A DNA stretch of 11,940 bases from Prevotellaceae bacterium UBA6974. Lineage in GTDB: Bacteria; Bacteroidota; Bacteroidia; Bacteroidales; Bacteroidaceae. Below the pieces are notes generated by a model. It made no database searches. It worked only from the letters and a program-made list of their open reading frames with translations, and was not told the DNA's origin. Location: NCBI GenBank assembly GCA_002450165.1, contig DJYQ01000032.1, positions 1 through 11,940 of the forward strand. Reading direction: 5' to 3'. The position numbers were made by a program, and so were the translations under genes. This document shows positions 1 through 5,287 of this stretch, piece after piece. Position 1 is the first letter of the stretch, and every line of letters begins with the position of its first letter.

Positions 1-156
1 CTTGCAGAGGCTCGGAAGAAAGTTGCAGAGGCAAAGGAAAAGCCGTCTAGGATGACGCGTAAGACTCTGGATCGTCTGGAAAAAGTAGTTAACGGAGAAC
101 GCAAATACTATCCGCGCATCGAAATCAAGTGCAAGCTCAGCTATTACAAAAGGTAG
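1..156 (+). CDS. 3' end of an unidentified gene (C-terminal 51 residues)
   Basis: Frame 1 is open from the first base to a TAG stop at 154-156 and encodes 51 residues. The piece is strongly basic: it starts with an alternating Ala/Lys/Glu stretch (LAEARKKVAEAKEKP), probably helical, continues with a likely helix (MTRKTLDRLEKVV) and ends in a Lys/Tyr-rich tail (YYPRIEIKCKLSYYKR). It could be a nucleic-acid-contacting or ribosome-associated tail, but that is inference and I do not recognise the family. The gene converges on the histidine kinase with 16 bp between the stop codons, and no terminator hairpin is visible in that gap. Confidence 0.6.
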   Translation, partial: LAEARKKVAEAKEKPSRMTRKTLDRLEKVVNGERKYYPRIEIKCKLSYYKR

Positions 157-172
157 TGCAACTATACCTTCT

Positions 173-1276
173 TTACTGCTTCAGCTCAATGCGGAAGGTT
201 GTACCGATGCCCAGGGTGCTGTTTTTTACATAAATATGACCCTTGTGATATTCTTCGACTATACGTTTTGCCAGCGAAAGGCCCAAACCCCAGCCGCGGC
301 TTTTGGTGGTGAAACCAGGAGTAAAAATGTCGTTGAAATGGCTCGAATTGATGCCTTTGCCCGTATCGGCGACCTCTACTGATGTACAATGAGACTCCTG
401 GCGAACGGTAATGGTAATGGTGCCCTTGCCATCCATTGCATCAATGGCATTCTTACACAAGTTCTCGACAACCCATTCAAACAAGGGGGCCGACACATGC
501 GCCTTGATACTTCCGTTACCCATGTCAGTGCGTATGTTTACACGATTGCTTGTGCGATGGCTGATATATTCCACCACATGTGCAATCACTTCGGTCAGGT
601 CTGTATCCTTCAGTTCCGGCAGCGATCCTATCTTACTGAAGCGTTCGGCAATCAATTGCAGTCGTTTTACGTCCTTGTCCATCTCCGGAATCAATTCATC
701 CCCGGGGTAAGTCTCTTTTAGGACCTCCACCCATGCCATCAGGCTGCTTATAGGCGTACCCAGCTGGTGAGCTGTTTCCTTGGATAATCCGACCCATACC
801 TTGTTCTGCTCTGCCTTTTTGCTGGAAAGTAGCGCAAATATGGCAACAACGACAAAAATCAATACTACACAAAGCTGAACGTACGGCCATATAGCCAGAC
901 GCCTCAGCATCAGGCTGTCATCATAACAAACATCGAGCCATTCGTCCTTGCCCAAGTTTATCCGTATAGCATGCTGACTGTTGCGCAGACCACCATCTAC
1001 GTTGCGCTCCATCTGTACGACACCGTTCTGGTTATAAACCACTACGGGTATTGTATTGTTGCTGTTCAGGACACGCAGTATCAGCCCCACGTCAGTGTTT
1101 TCGTCCGCAGCCTCCAGGCTATGCATCGCATCAGCCCATGTCTCCATCTTGTTGCGCTCCTCATTCTTGAGGTCACGTACCAAGTAATGGCTTACCACAA
1201 GCGATGCTATGCTCAGAAGCACAGCCATTGCGATGAGCAGGATTTTTACCTGCTTTATTCTGTCTGTCCACTGCAT
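173..1276 (-). CDS. Membrane sensor histidine kinase (orphan)
   Basis: The 367-residue protein is an inner-membrane sensor kinase that should autophosphorylate on His and pass the phosphate to a response regulator. Two hydrophobic segments (about residues 10-31 and 130-151) flank a periplasmic sensor region of roughly 100 residues that I do not recognise. No HAMP-like linker is evident. The dimerisation/phosphoacceptor helix carries H170 in the variant H-box AHQLGTPISSL, instead of the common HELRTPL. The ATPase domain follows, with an N-box (N272, N276 in ENLCKNAIDAM), a G1 box (DTGKGI, D304), an F-box (FTPGFTTK) and a G2 box (GWGLGL, 328-333). All catalytic motifs look intact. No response regulator gene lies beside it in the window. 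It is divergent from the C11 protease gene across 73 bp. No consensus promoter was found for this strand. The signal and partner are unknown. Confidence 0.93.
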   Translation of the reverse strand: MQWTDRIKQVKILLIAMAVLLSIASLVVSHYLVRDLKNEERNKMETWADAMHSLEAADENTDVGLILRVLNSNNTIPVVVYNQNGVVQMERNVDGGLRNSQHAIRINLGKDEWLDVCYDDSLMLRRLAIWPYVQLCVVLIFVVVAIFALLSSKKAEQNKVWVGLSKETAHQLGTPISSLMAWVEVLKETYPGDELIPEMDKDVKRLQLIAERFSKIGSLPELKDTDLTEVIAHVVEYISHRTSNRVNIRTDMGNGSIKAHVSAPLFEWVVENLCKNAIDAMDGKGTITITVRQESHCTSVEVADTGKGINSSHFNDIFTPGFTTKSRGWGLGLSLAKRIVEEYHKGHIYVKNSTLGIGTTFRIELKQ

Positions 1277-1310
1277 GGGCCTTGGTTTATGTTAATAACG
1301 TCTGTCCTGT

Positions 1311-1341
1311 TATGTTTATTGTATAAAATTTTGTATCTTTG
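1311..1341 (+). promoter_or_regulatory. Bacteroides-type promoter of the C11 protease gene
   Basis: TATCTTTG at 1334-1341 matches the Bacteroides -7 consensus TAnnTTTG exactly. TATG at 1311-1314 is a 3-of-4 match to the -33 TTTG, with 19 bp between them. The expected transcription start (about 3-6 nt after the -7 box) falls only a few bases before the ATG at 1350, so the mRNA should be nearly leaderless. Confidence 0.7.
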
Positions 1342-1349
1342 CGCCCGAT

Positions 1350-2561
1350 ATGATAATGTCCAAAAACTGTTTGCTGTCCGTTTGCCTGATGCTGTCCGCC
1401 TGCGTGCTTTTTGTTGCATGCACTGACGATTTTGTTCTTCCCGAGGACGAATCCGGTATCAGCCATACGGTAATAATATGGATGGGAGCAGAAAACTCGC
1501 TCGCATCAGTTTCTATCAATGACCTGCAGGAGATGCACGATGCTGTAGATGCTATCCCCGAGGATTGTCAGGTTGTCGTCTATCGTGACGCCCAGTTTGC
1601 ACCTTCGGTATATCTGTTGCGTCATGGACAGTACCGCGTTTGGAAGGAATATGAGGATGACGAGAACAGTGCCGACAGTGCCATTGTCGTACGTCGCATC
1701 CAGGACTTGGTACAACAGTTCCCTTCCAAAACATATTCCATGGTCATTTGGAGTCACGGAACAGGATGGTCCCGATCACCACAACGATCCGTTCTCGTGG
1801 ACAACGGTAAGAACCTGACTAATCCTCCGCAGGCAAACATCGGAACTTGGCTTGACCTTAAGCAGTTGGAGGGAGTTCTCTCGCATCTCCCTCACCTCAA
1901 TTTCCTGATGTTCGATGCATGCTACATGCAGACAATCGAGGTCGTAACCCAGCTCTATACCTATGCAGATTACATCATAGGCTCGCCTGCCGAAATTCCG
2001 GCTAAGGGTGCACCGTATGACAAGATTATGGAAGACCTGTGCAATGCAGATGTACGGGGCATAATACAGAACTATGCAGCTGCCTATCCCGCAACAAGCG
2101 GAGTCCTGCTCTCGGCCGTGAAGTCATCACAGGTTCCGGGCCTGTGCAATGCTACCAAATCTGCAATTCCGTCACGCTTTATGAAGGACAATATGCCCGA
2201 CGTCAGCAGTGTGCAGGTTTACGCACCTCCATATGGCGAAGGCGAGATGGAACAGAAAATTATGCCGGTACCGTACGATATGCGTTCGCTCATGCATCAG
2301 CTCATGACTCAGGAGCAGTATGCGGCATGGGTACGGCAGTGGGAACGTACCGTACCATACATTACCATTACGCCAGAATGGGCAAGCCAGTATATATCCT
2401 ATATTTACGGCAGTCGCCATAATCACATGACGGATGCAGACAACTACGGTGCCATCAGCATGCATATTCCCTCTGCTGCCTACGAACAGCCAGGATGGAA
2501 CGACGAGTTCCGTACCCTGCGCTGGTATGAAATGCTCTCTTGGCAGCAGACAGGGTGGTAG
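1350..2561 (+). CDS. Clostripain-family (peptidase C11) lipoprotein
   Basis: This 403-residue protein is a predicted cysteine protease of the clostripain/C11 family, which cleaves after basic residues. The N-terminus is a lipoprotein signal (hydrophobic 8-23, then FVAC with the lipidated Cys at 24), followed by Thr-Asp-Asp. Acidic residues just after the lipid Cys resemble the surface-export signal of Bacteroidetes lipoproteins, so it may be displayed on the cell surface (inference). The catalytic dyad is visible: H136 in IWSHGTGW and C191 in MFDACYMQ. The segment GSPAEIPAKGAPYD (211-224) matches the conserved C11 region after the nucleophile. The length suits a single-domain member. A second in-frame ATG at 1356 also gives a normal signal peptide and cannot be excluded. 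It is divergent from the histidine kinase and ends 3 bp from the opposing gene. The substrate is unknown; it could serve in nutrient proteolysis or in activation of another secreted protein. Confidence 0.9.
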   Translation: MIMSKNCLLSVCLMLSACVLFVACTDDFVLPEDESGISHTVIIWMGAENSLASVSINDLQEMHDAVDAIPEDCQVVVYRDAQFAPSVYLLRHGQYRVWKEYEDDENSADSAIVVRRIQDLVQQFPSKTYSMVIWSHGTGWSRSPQRSVLVDNGKNLTNPPQANIGTWLDLKQLEGVLSHLPHLNFLMFDACYMQTIEVVTQLYTYADYIIGSPAEIPAKGAPYDKIMEDLCNADVRGIIQNYAAAYPATSGVLLSAVKSSQVPGLCNATKSAIPSRFMKDNMPDVSSVQVYAPPYGEGEMEQKIMPVPYDMRSLMHQLMTQEQYAAWVRQWERTVPYITITPEWASQYISYIYGSRHNHMTDADNYGAISMHIPSAAYEQPGWNDEFRTLRWYEMLSWQQTGW

Positions 2562-2564
2562 ATT

Positions 2565-3482
2565 TTATTCCCCGTCTGCGTTGTTCAGATAGAGGTCGGA
2601 TTCTGTGTCTATTTTGTGCGTCTTGTAGCTGTATTCGACAGCCTTGGCCAGACTGCACAGGTCAGAGCCGAAACCTGCCGGGTCAATTACCAGCTGGCAG
2701 TTGCTGCGCAACCAATTGCCGCCAGGGGTCTCACGGCTTATGATGATGCCGGCTGCAACAACGTCGCCGCCACGGCCTAGAACGAAACGGAAACGGTCGG
2801 AATCAAACTGCATGTTTGCAAAGTTCAACTGATCCCCAGTGTCAGGACAGGGAAAGAGCCCCTGGCTGTTTACAATCTCCGTGCTCATGGGTGCGCCTGA
2901 GCCGTCGGCGTTGCAGGGATTGAGTACGAGACGGGCAATCTCTGTCATGTACGTGTCATCGCGTTTCTGAACGGTTACGAATGTCGCCATATCACCACGC
3001 TGCAGGCCCCATCTTGCGACAAAGTCGGCATAGGTCCTGCCTGGGCTGCAGACATACGCCCTGTGACTTCCGTCAATGCCCACGGATACCACCGGCAAGT
3101 GACCTTCAGAGATTATGGCTTCGAATGGAGTCCACTTCTCGCTCTCAAGTGGTGTGAACTGATAGAAAGCGTCCAGGCCTTGGCCTGATTCCAACAATGT
3201 TGCCGCCCGCTCGCGCAGGTATTTGAGATTTACTCTCTTGAACTTGTTCATGCTCTCGAAGCTGTTGGTGTATTCCTCGAAGGAATGGTTGCAGATTCCT
3301 TTCATCATGCTGTACGTCTTGTTTACAGCCTTGAGAAGTACACGTTGCAGTGACTGTGCCCCTGTCTTGGGGTTCTTGGGCTTGGCAATACTCTTTACGA
3401 AGGTCTTGTCCCCGCGTCGGTAGAACACTTTGTTACCGAACTTTCCAACAGCGCCATACATGTCTTTGGTTATTTCTGCCAT
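2565..3482 (-). CDS. Conserved hypothetical protein, DUF6266-like
   Basis: The function is unknown. The 305-residue product has no signal peptide or membrane segment, so it is probably cytoplasmic. The N-terminal part (about 1-110) is basic. Its opening, AEITKDMYGAVGKFGNKVFYRRG, with the following PKNPKTGAQSLQR, has the pattern of the Bacteroidetes DUF6266 group (a Gly-rich start with 'GKxGxxVxYxRxG', then a 'P..P.T..Q..QR' motif). This assignment is from memory and tentative. The remainder looks like mixed alpha/beta with no catalytic motif I recognise. The ATG at 3480-3482 was chosen because family members start with MA-[EKT]-I. Its promoter and a repeat-filled leader lie upstream (see 3483-3642). 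Downstream it converges on the C11 protease with 3 bp between stop codons and no terminator. Confidence 0.8.
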   Translation of the reverse strand: MAEITKDMYGAVGKFGNKVFYRRGDKTFVKSIAKPKNPKTGAQSLQRVLLKAVNKTYSMMKGICNHSFEEYTNSFESMNKFKRVNLKYLRERAATLLESGQGLDAFYQFTPLESEKWTPFEAIISEGHLPVVSVGIDGSHRAYVCSPGRTYADFVARWGLQRGDMATFVTVQKRDDTYMTEIARLVLNPCNADGSGAPMSTEIVNSQGLFPCPDTGDQLNFANMQFDSDRFRFVLGRGGDVVAAGIIISRETPGGNWLRSNCQLVIDPAGFGSDLCSLAKAVEYSYKTHKIDTESDLYLNNADGE

Positions 3483-3513
3483 AATTCTAGATATATTTAT
3501 GTCTTGTTTTCTA

Positions 3514-3535
3514 CCTGTTTAATTCCTGTTTAGTT
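3514..3535 (-). repeat. Two 11-bp direct repeats, CCTGTTTARTT
   Basis: CCTGTTTAATT (3514-3524) is followed immediately by CCTGTTTAGTT (3525-3535), differing at one base. Read on the minus strand, AATTAAACAGG resembles the plus-strand units of the neighbouring array (TTGGARYTRAA), so these look like diverged, inverted members of the same family, in the same 11-bp phase. Confidence 0.8.
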
Positions 3536-3548
3536 CTAATTATTATAA

Positions 3549-3603
3549 TTGGAATTGAATTGGAGCTAAATTGGAGTTAAATTGGAACTGAATTGGAATT
3601 AAG
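3549..3603. repeat. Five tandem 11-bp repeats, consensus TTGGARYTRAA
   Basis: Five consecutive units begin at 3549, 3560, 3571, 3582 and 3593 with no gap: TTGGAATTGAA, TTGGAGCTAAA, TTGGAGTTAAA, TTGGAACTGAA and TTGGAATTAAG. The TTGGA core is invariant. Variation is almost confined to positions 6, 7 and 9 and is all transitions. One unit is about one helical turn, so the invariant core lies on one face of the DNA. The array begins within a few bases of the predicted transcription start of the minus-strand gene. Confidence 0.92.
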
Positions 3604-3610
3604 CTTTTTG

Positions 3611-3642
3611 CAAATGTACGAAAAATTGTGGTATAGTGCAAG
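3611..3642 (-). promoter_or_regulatory. Bacteroides-type promoter of the 305-residue gene
   Basis: On the minus strand, TACATTTG (plus 3611-3618) matches the -7 consensus TAnnTTTG. CTTG (plus 3639-3642) supplies a -33 TTG core, with 20 bp between. It lies 129 bp upstream of the start codon, with the 11-bp repeat array in between. Confidence 0.65.
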
Positions 3643-3660
3643 AATACCATGACAAATAAT

Positions 3661-3684
3661 CCCCGCCTGCTGGAGCAAGCGGGG
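3661..3684 (-). terminator. Intrinsic terminator of the outer-membrane barrel gene
   Basis: A 10-bp stem (arms 3661-3670 and 3675-3684, one G-T pair) closes a 4-nt loop. AT-rich flanks (AATAAT on one side, AAATTATTTT on the other) can extend the stem or serve as weak U-tracts in either direction. It lies 33 bp past the stop codon of the barrel gene and upstream of the next minus-strand promoter, so it insulates the two genes. Confidence 0.8.
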
Positions 3685-3717
3685 AAATTATTTTGGTTGT
3701 TTCCTAAGAATCAGACC

Positions 3718-4236
3718 TTAGAACGTGAAGCCGATAGCTAATTTGTGGTAGTTCCATACAACTACATCATATAGAAGGCTGTTAGTGATAACTTTGTTGT
3801 AACGATAGCTGAGTGTTATTCTCTTATAGGCAATGCGACCACCAAATTCCCAGCCGAAAACGAAGTCGTCGCCAGATACTGTTGGGTTCCAAGCATGTGA
3901 ATAGCCAAATGTAGGACCTGTGATAGGAGAAATGCTGAAATCGCCAGTCTTGAACTTGTAAGAAACATTAACAGGTACGGTCAAACCAATACCGTTTCCG
4001 TTTGGATAGCTAACATAATGAAATTCTGCACCTGGTTCCAGATACAAAGGTAATTTCTTGCCGGTGATATTCAATCCATACTTGTAGCCGGCAAATACAC
4101 CATTAAAACCACTCTCACTCATGTAACCGGCCTGAATCAGGTTGAAGTTATCACAGTCGTCTGTCTTCCAGAAACTCTGAGCACTTGCTGACTGGCAGAA
4201 TACAACTGCCATAATCATAAACAATACCTTTTTCAT
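3718..4236 (-). CDS. Small outer-membrane beta-barrel protein
   Basis: The 172-residue precursor has a clear signal peptide: MKK, a hydrophobic core (4-14), then SASA|Q with cleavage predicted after A19. The mature part is rich in alternating aromatic and small residues in short strand-like segments (for example FNGVFAGYKYGLN, LYLEPGAEFHYV, WEFGGRIAYKRITLSYRYN), and the chain ends in Phe, as outer-membrane barrels commonly do. A roughly 8-stranded barrel is plausible from the length. The ATG at 4234-4236 is preferred over the in-frame GTG at 4246-4248, because MKK begins a normal signal peptide and GGAGAC lies just upstream. It appears monocistronic, with its own promoter (4305-4335) and terminator (3661-3684). 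Function is unknown: adhesion, structural or porin-like roles are all possible. Confidence 0.82.
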   Translation of the reverse strand: MKKVLFMIMAVVFCQSASAQSFWKTDDCDNFNLIQAGYMSESGFNGVFAGYKYGLNITGKKLPLYLEPGAEFHYVSYPNGNGIGLTVPVNVSYKFKTGDFSISPITGPTFGYSHAWNPTVSGDDFVFGWEFGGRIAYKRITLSYRYNKVITNSLLYDVVVWNYHKLAIGFTF

Positions 4237-4304
4237 GTCTCCATACACTGATACGTGTCGTGCGCAACTGTTTGGTTAAACAATAAGAGTAACTTACCTG
4301 AGTG

Positions 4305-4335
4305 CAAATATAATAAGTAATTTTGTTTCTGCAAC
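4305..4335 (-). promoter_or_regulatory. Bacteroides-type promoter of the barrel gene
   Basis: On the minus strand, TATATTTG (plus 4305-4312) is a perfect TAnnTTTG -7 box. GTTG (plus 4332-4335) gives a -33 core with 19 bp between. The predicted start near 4300 leaves a leader of roughly 65 nt. The flanking DNA is very AT-rich. Confidence 0.72.
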
Positions 4336-4403
4336 ATTTTTTTACACTTTATGTGCGATTATTTAAAAATAATGTGGCTGTGTGAAAAAATATGCGCAAA
4401 GAC

Positions 4404-4434
4404 CTTGTTGTTATTGGAAAAAAGCGTATCTTTG
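4404..4434 (+). promoter_or_regulatory. Bacteroides-type promoter of the yceD-rpmF cluster
   Basis: TATCTTTG at 4427-4434 matches TAnnTTTG, and CTTG at 4404-4407 supplies the -33 core at 19-bp spacing. The predicted start of transcription is about 4438, only some 4 nt before the ATG at 4442. The 12 bases TATCTTTGCRCS.. continue like those of the 1334 promoter, so the two starts share a layout. Confidence 0.75.
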
Positions 4435-4441
4435 CACGCCG

Positions 4442-4951
4442 ATGAATACTATGGACAGCTATAAGGTTGACCTTAAGAGCATGACAGAGGGTGCTGTGTC
4501 GCATCGTTCGTGGGTGCTGGAGGATGCCTTCTTCTCCGCTGTCGGTGGTGCGGAAATCAAGCAGGGCAAAGTTGATGCCGATGTGTGCATAGTCGGTCGC
4601 CAGAACGATTGCTGGGACATTGAGATGACACTGTCAGGTACGGTAAGGGTCGAGTGCGACCGCTGTCTGGGCTTGATGGACCAGGAGATACAGGCTAACG
4701 AAAGTTTGCGCGTTAGGTTGGGCGATGAAACGTGTGATGACGGTGAGGTTATAACTGTTGCCGCTAATCCAGGCGAGTTGGATCTTGCATGGTACCTGTA
4801 CGAGGCTGCTGCGCTGGCAATACCTATACGTCATGTGCATTCGGATGGTGCTTGTGACGAGAGTGTGACCAGACATCTGCAGGGCATTGACAGGGCTGAG
4901 ATTACGGATCCGCGTTGGGCCGCACTGCAAAAGTTGAAATCTGGAGTATAG
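4442..4951 (+). CDS. yceD: DUF177 protein YceD, upstream of L32
   Basis: This 169-residue protein belongs to the DUF177/YceD family, which is almost always encoded directly upstream of rpmF and is linked to 23S rRNA and 50S accumulation. Visible family features are the central ECDRCL motif (C72 and C75), the acidic stretch after it, a conserved region around HVHSDGACDE (131-140), and the C-terminal DPRWAALQKL (156-165). The reading frame is open back to a GTG at 4382, but the promoter -7 box (4427-4434) lies inside that extension, so the start is ATG 4442 or the second ATG at 4451. It is 34 bp from rpmF, in an AT-rich gap, and is certainly co-transcribed with it. The DUF177 identification is firm; the biochemical role is not established. 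Confidence 0.9.
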   Translation: MNTMDSYKVDLKSMTEGAVSHRSWVLEDAFFSAVGGAEIKQGKVDADVCIVGRQNDCWDIEMTLSGTVRVECDRCLGLMDQEIQANESLRVRLGDETCDDGEVITVAANPGELDLAWYLYEAAALAIPIRHVHSDGACDESVTRHLQGIDRAEITDPRWAALQKLKSGV

Positions 4952-4985
4952 AAAATGAATTAACAAACGTAAAATATAACAGAAA

Positions 4986-5165
4986 ATGGCACATCCAAAA
5001 AGAAGACAGTCCAAGACTCGTACTCTCAAGCGCAGAACTCATGACAAGGCAGTTGCTCCGGCATTGGCAGTATGTCCCAACTGTGGTGAGTTCCATGTTT
5101 ACCACACTGTTTGTCCTGCATGTGGATACTATCGTGGTAAGCTGGCCATCGAGAAGGAGGCTTGA
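4986..5165 (+). CDS. rpmF: 50S ribosomal protein L32
   Basis: The 59-residue protein is ribosomal protein L32 of the large subunit. It begins MAHPKRRQSKTRTLKRR, a basic tail that contacts rRNA, and then has a zinc ribbon with all four cysteines present (C30PNC33 and C43PAC46), so this is the zinc-binding form. Length is normal for the family. It follows yceD by 34 bp with no strong ribosome-binding site, which is common in Bacteroidetes. A strong hairpin follows in the 122-bp gap before fabH and may limit read-through. Confidence 0.97.
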   Translation: MAHPKRRQSKTRTLKRRTHDKAVAPALAVCPNCGEFHVYHTVCPACGYYRGKLAIEKEA

Positions 5166-5220
5166 TTATAGTCCGGACTCTCTGAGGGTTGGGATTTAAG
5201 ACTGAAAACAAGGTATAATA

Positions 5221-5249
5221 CAGTCGCAAGGGTTTTCCCCTTGTGGCTG
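5221..5249 (+). terminator. Strong hairpin between rpmF and fabH (attenuator or terminator candidate)
   Basis: Arms at 5221-5232 and 5238-5249 pair over 12 bp (10 Watson-Crick, 2 G-T) around a TTTTC loop. The following bases (CATTGTTGTAT) are only moderately T-rich, so this is a weak terminator or an RNA processing/attenuation element rather than a clean stop. It lies 55 bp after the rpmF stop and 38 bp before the fabH ATG. Confidence 0.6.
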
Positions 5250-5264
5250 CATTGTTGTATAACG

Positions 5265-5280
5265 TGCGCGTATGCGCGTA
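5265..5280 (+). repeat. Tandem 8-bp repeat TGCGCGTA x2 before fabH
   Basis: TGCGCGTA occurs twice in direct succession (5265-5272, 5273-5280), directly before the two possible fabH ATGs (5282 and 5288). It is GC-rich in an otherwise AT-rich gap. It may be chance. Confidence 0.4.
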
Positions 5281-5287
5281 TATGTAT

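Larger units (their letters stand above)
3483..3606 (-). promoter_or_regulatory. Long repeat-containing 5' leader of the 305-residue gene
   Basis: Counted from the promoter at 3611-3642, transcription should start near 3604-3608, which leaves about 120 nt of leader before the ATG at 3482. Most of it is built from 11-bp units: five in one orientation (3549-3603), a 13-bp palindrome (3538-3550) and two related units in the opposite orientation (3514-3535). It is very AT-rich compared with the flanking coding DNA. No ORF and no known riboswitch pattern was seen. Confidence 0.55.

Noticed and set aside
3514..3603. CRISPR array
   Set aside because: The repeats are 11 bp and contiguous, with no spacers, and no cas gene is present.
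4237..4248. GTG start at 4246-4248 for the outer-membrane barrel gene
   Set aside because: It adds MYGD before a normal signal peptide that begins at the ATG 4234-4236.
5170..5179. Palindrome AGTCCGGACT just after the rpmF stop
   Set aside because: Ten bases without a loop or T-run; not convincing as a terminator or operator on its own.
5189..5219. Sigma70-like promoter TTGGGA / TATAAT before fabH
   Set aside because: The spacing is 19 bp, and the organism's other promoters follow the Bacteroides consensus, which is absent here.
5243..5287. GTG start at 5243 for fabH
   Set aside because: It would place the second arm of the 5221-5249 hairpin and the 8-bp repeats in coding sequence, and the extra residues are not FabH-like.
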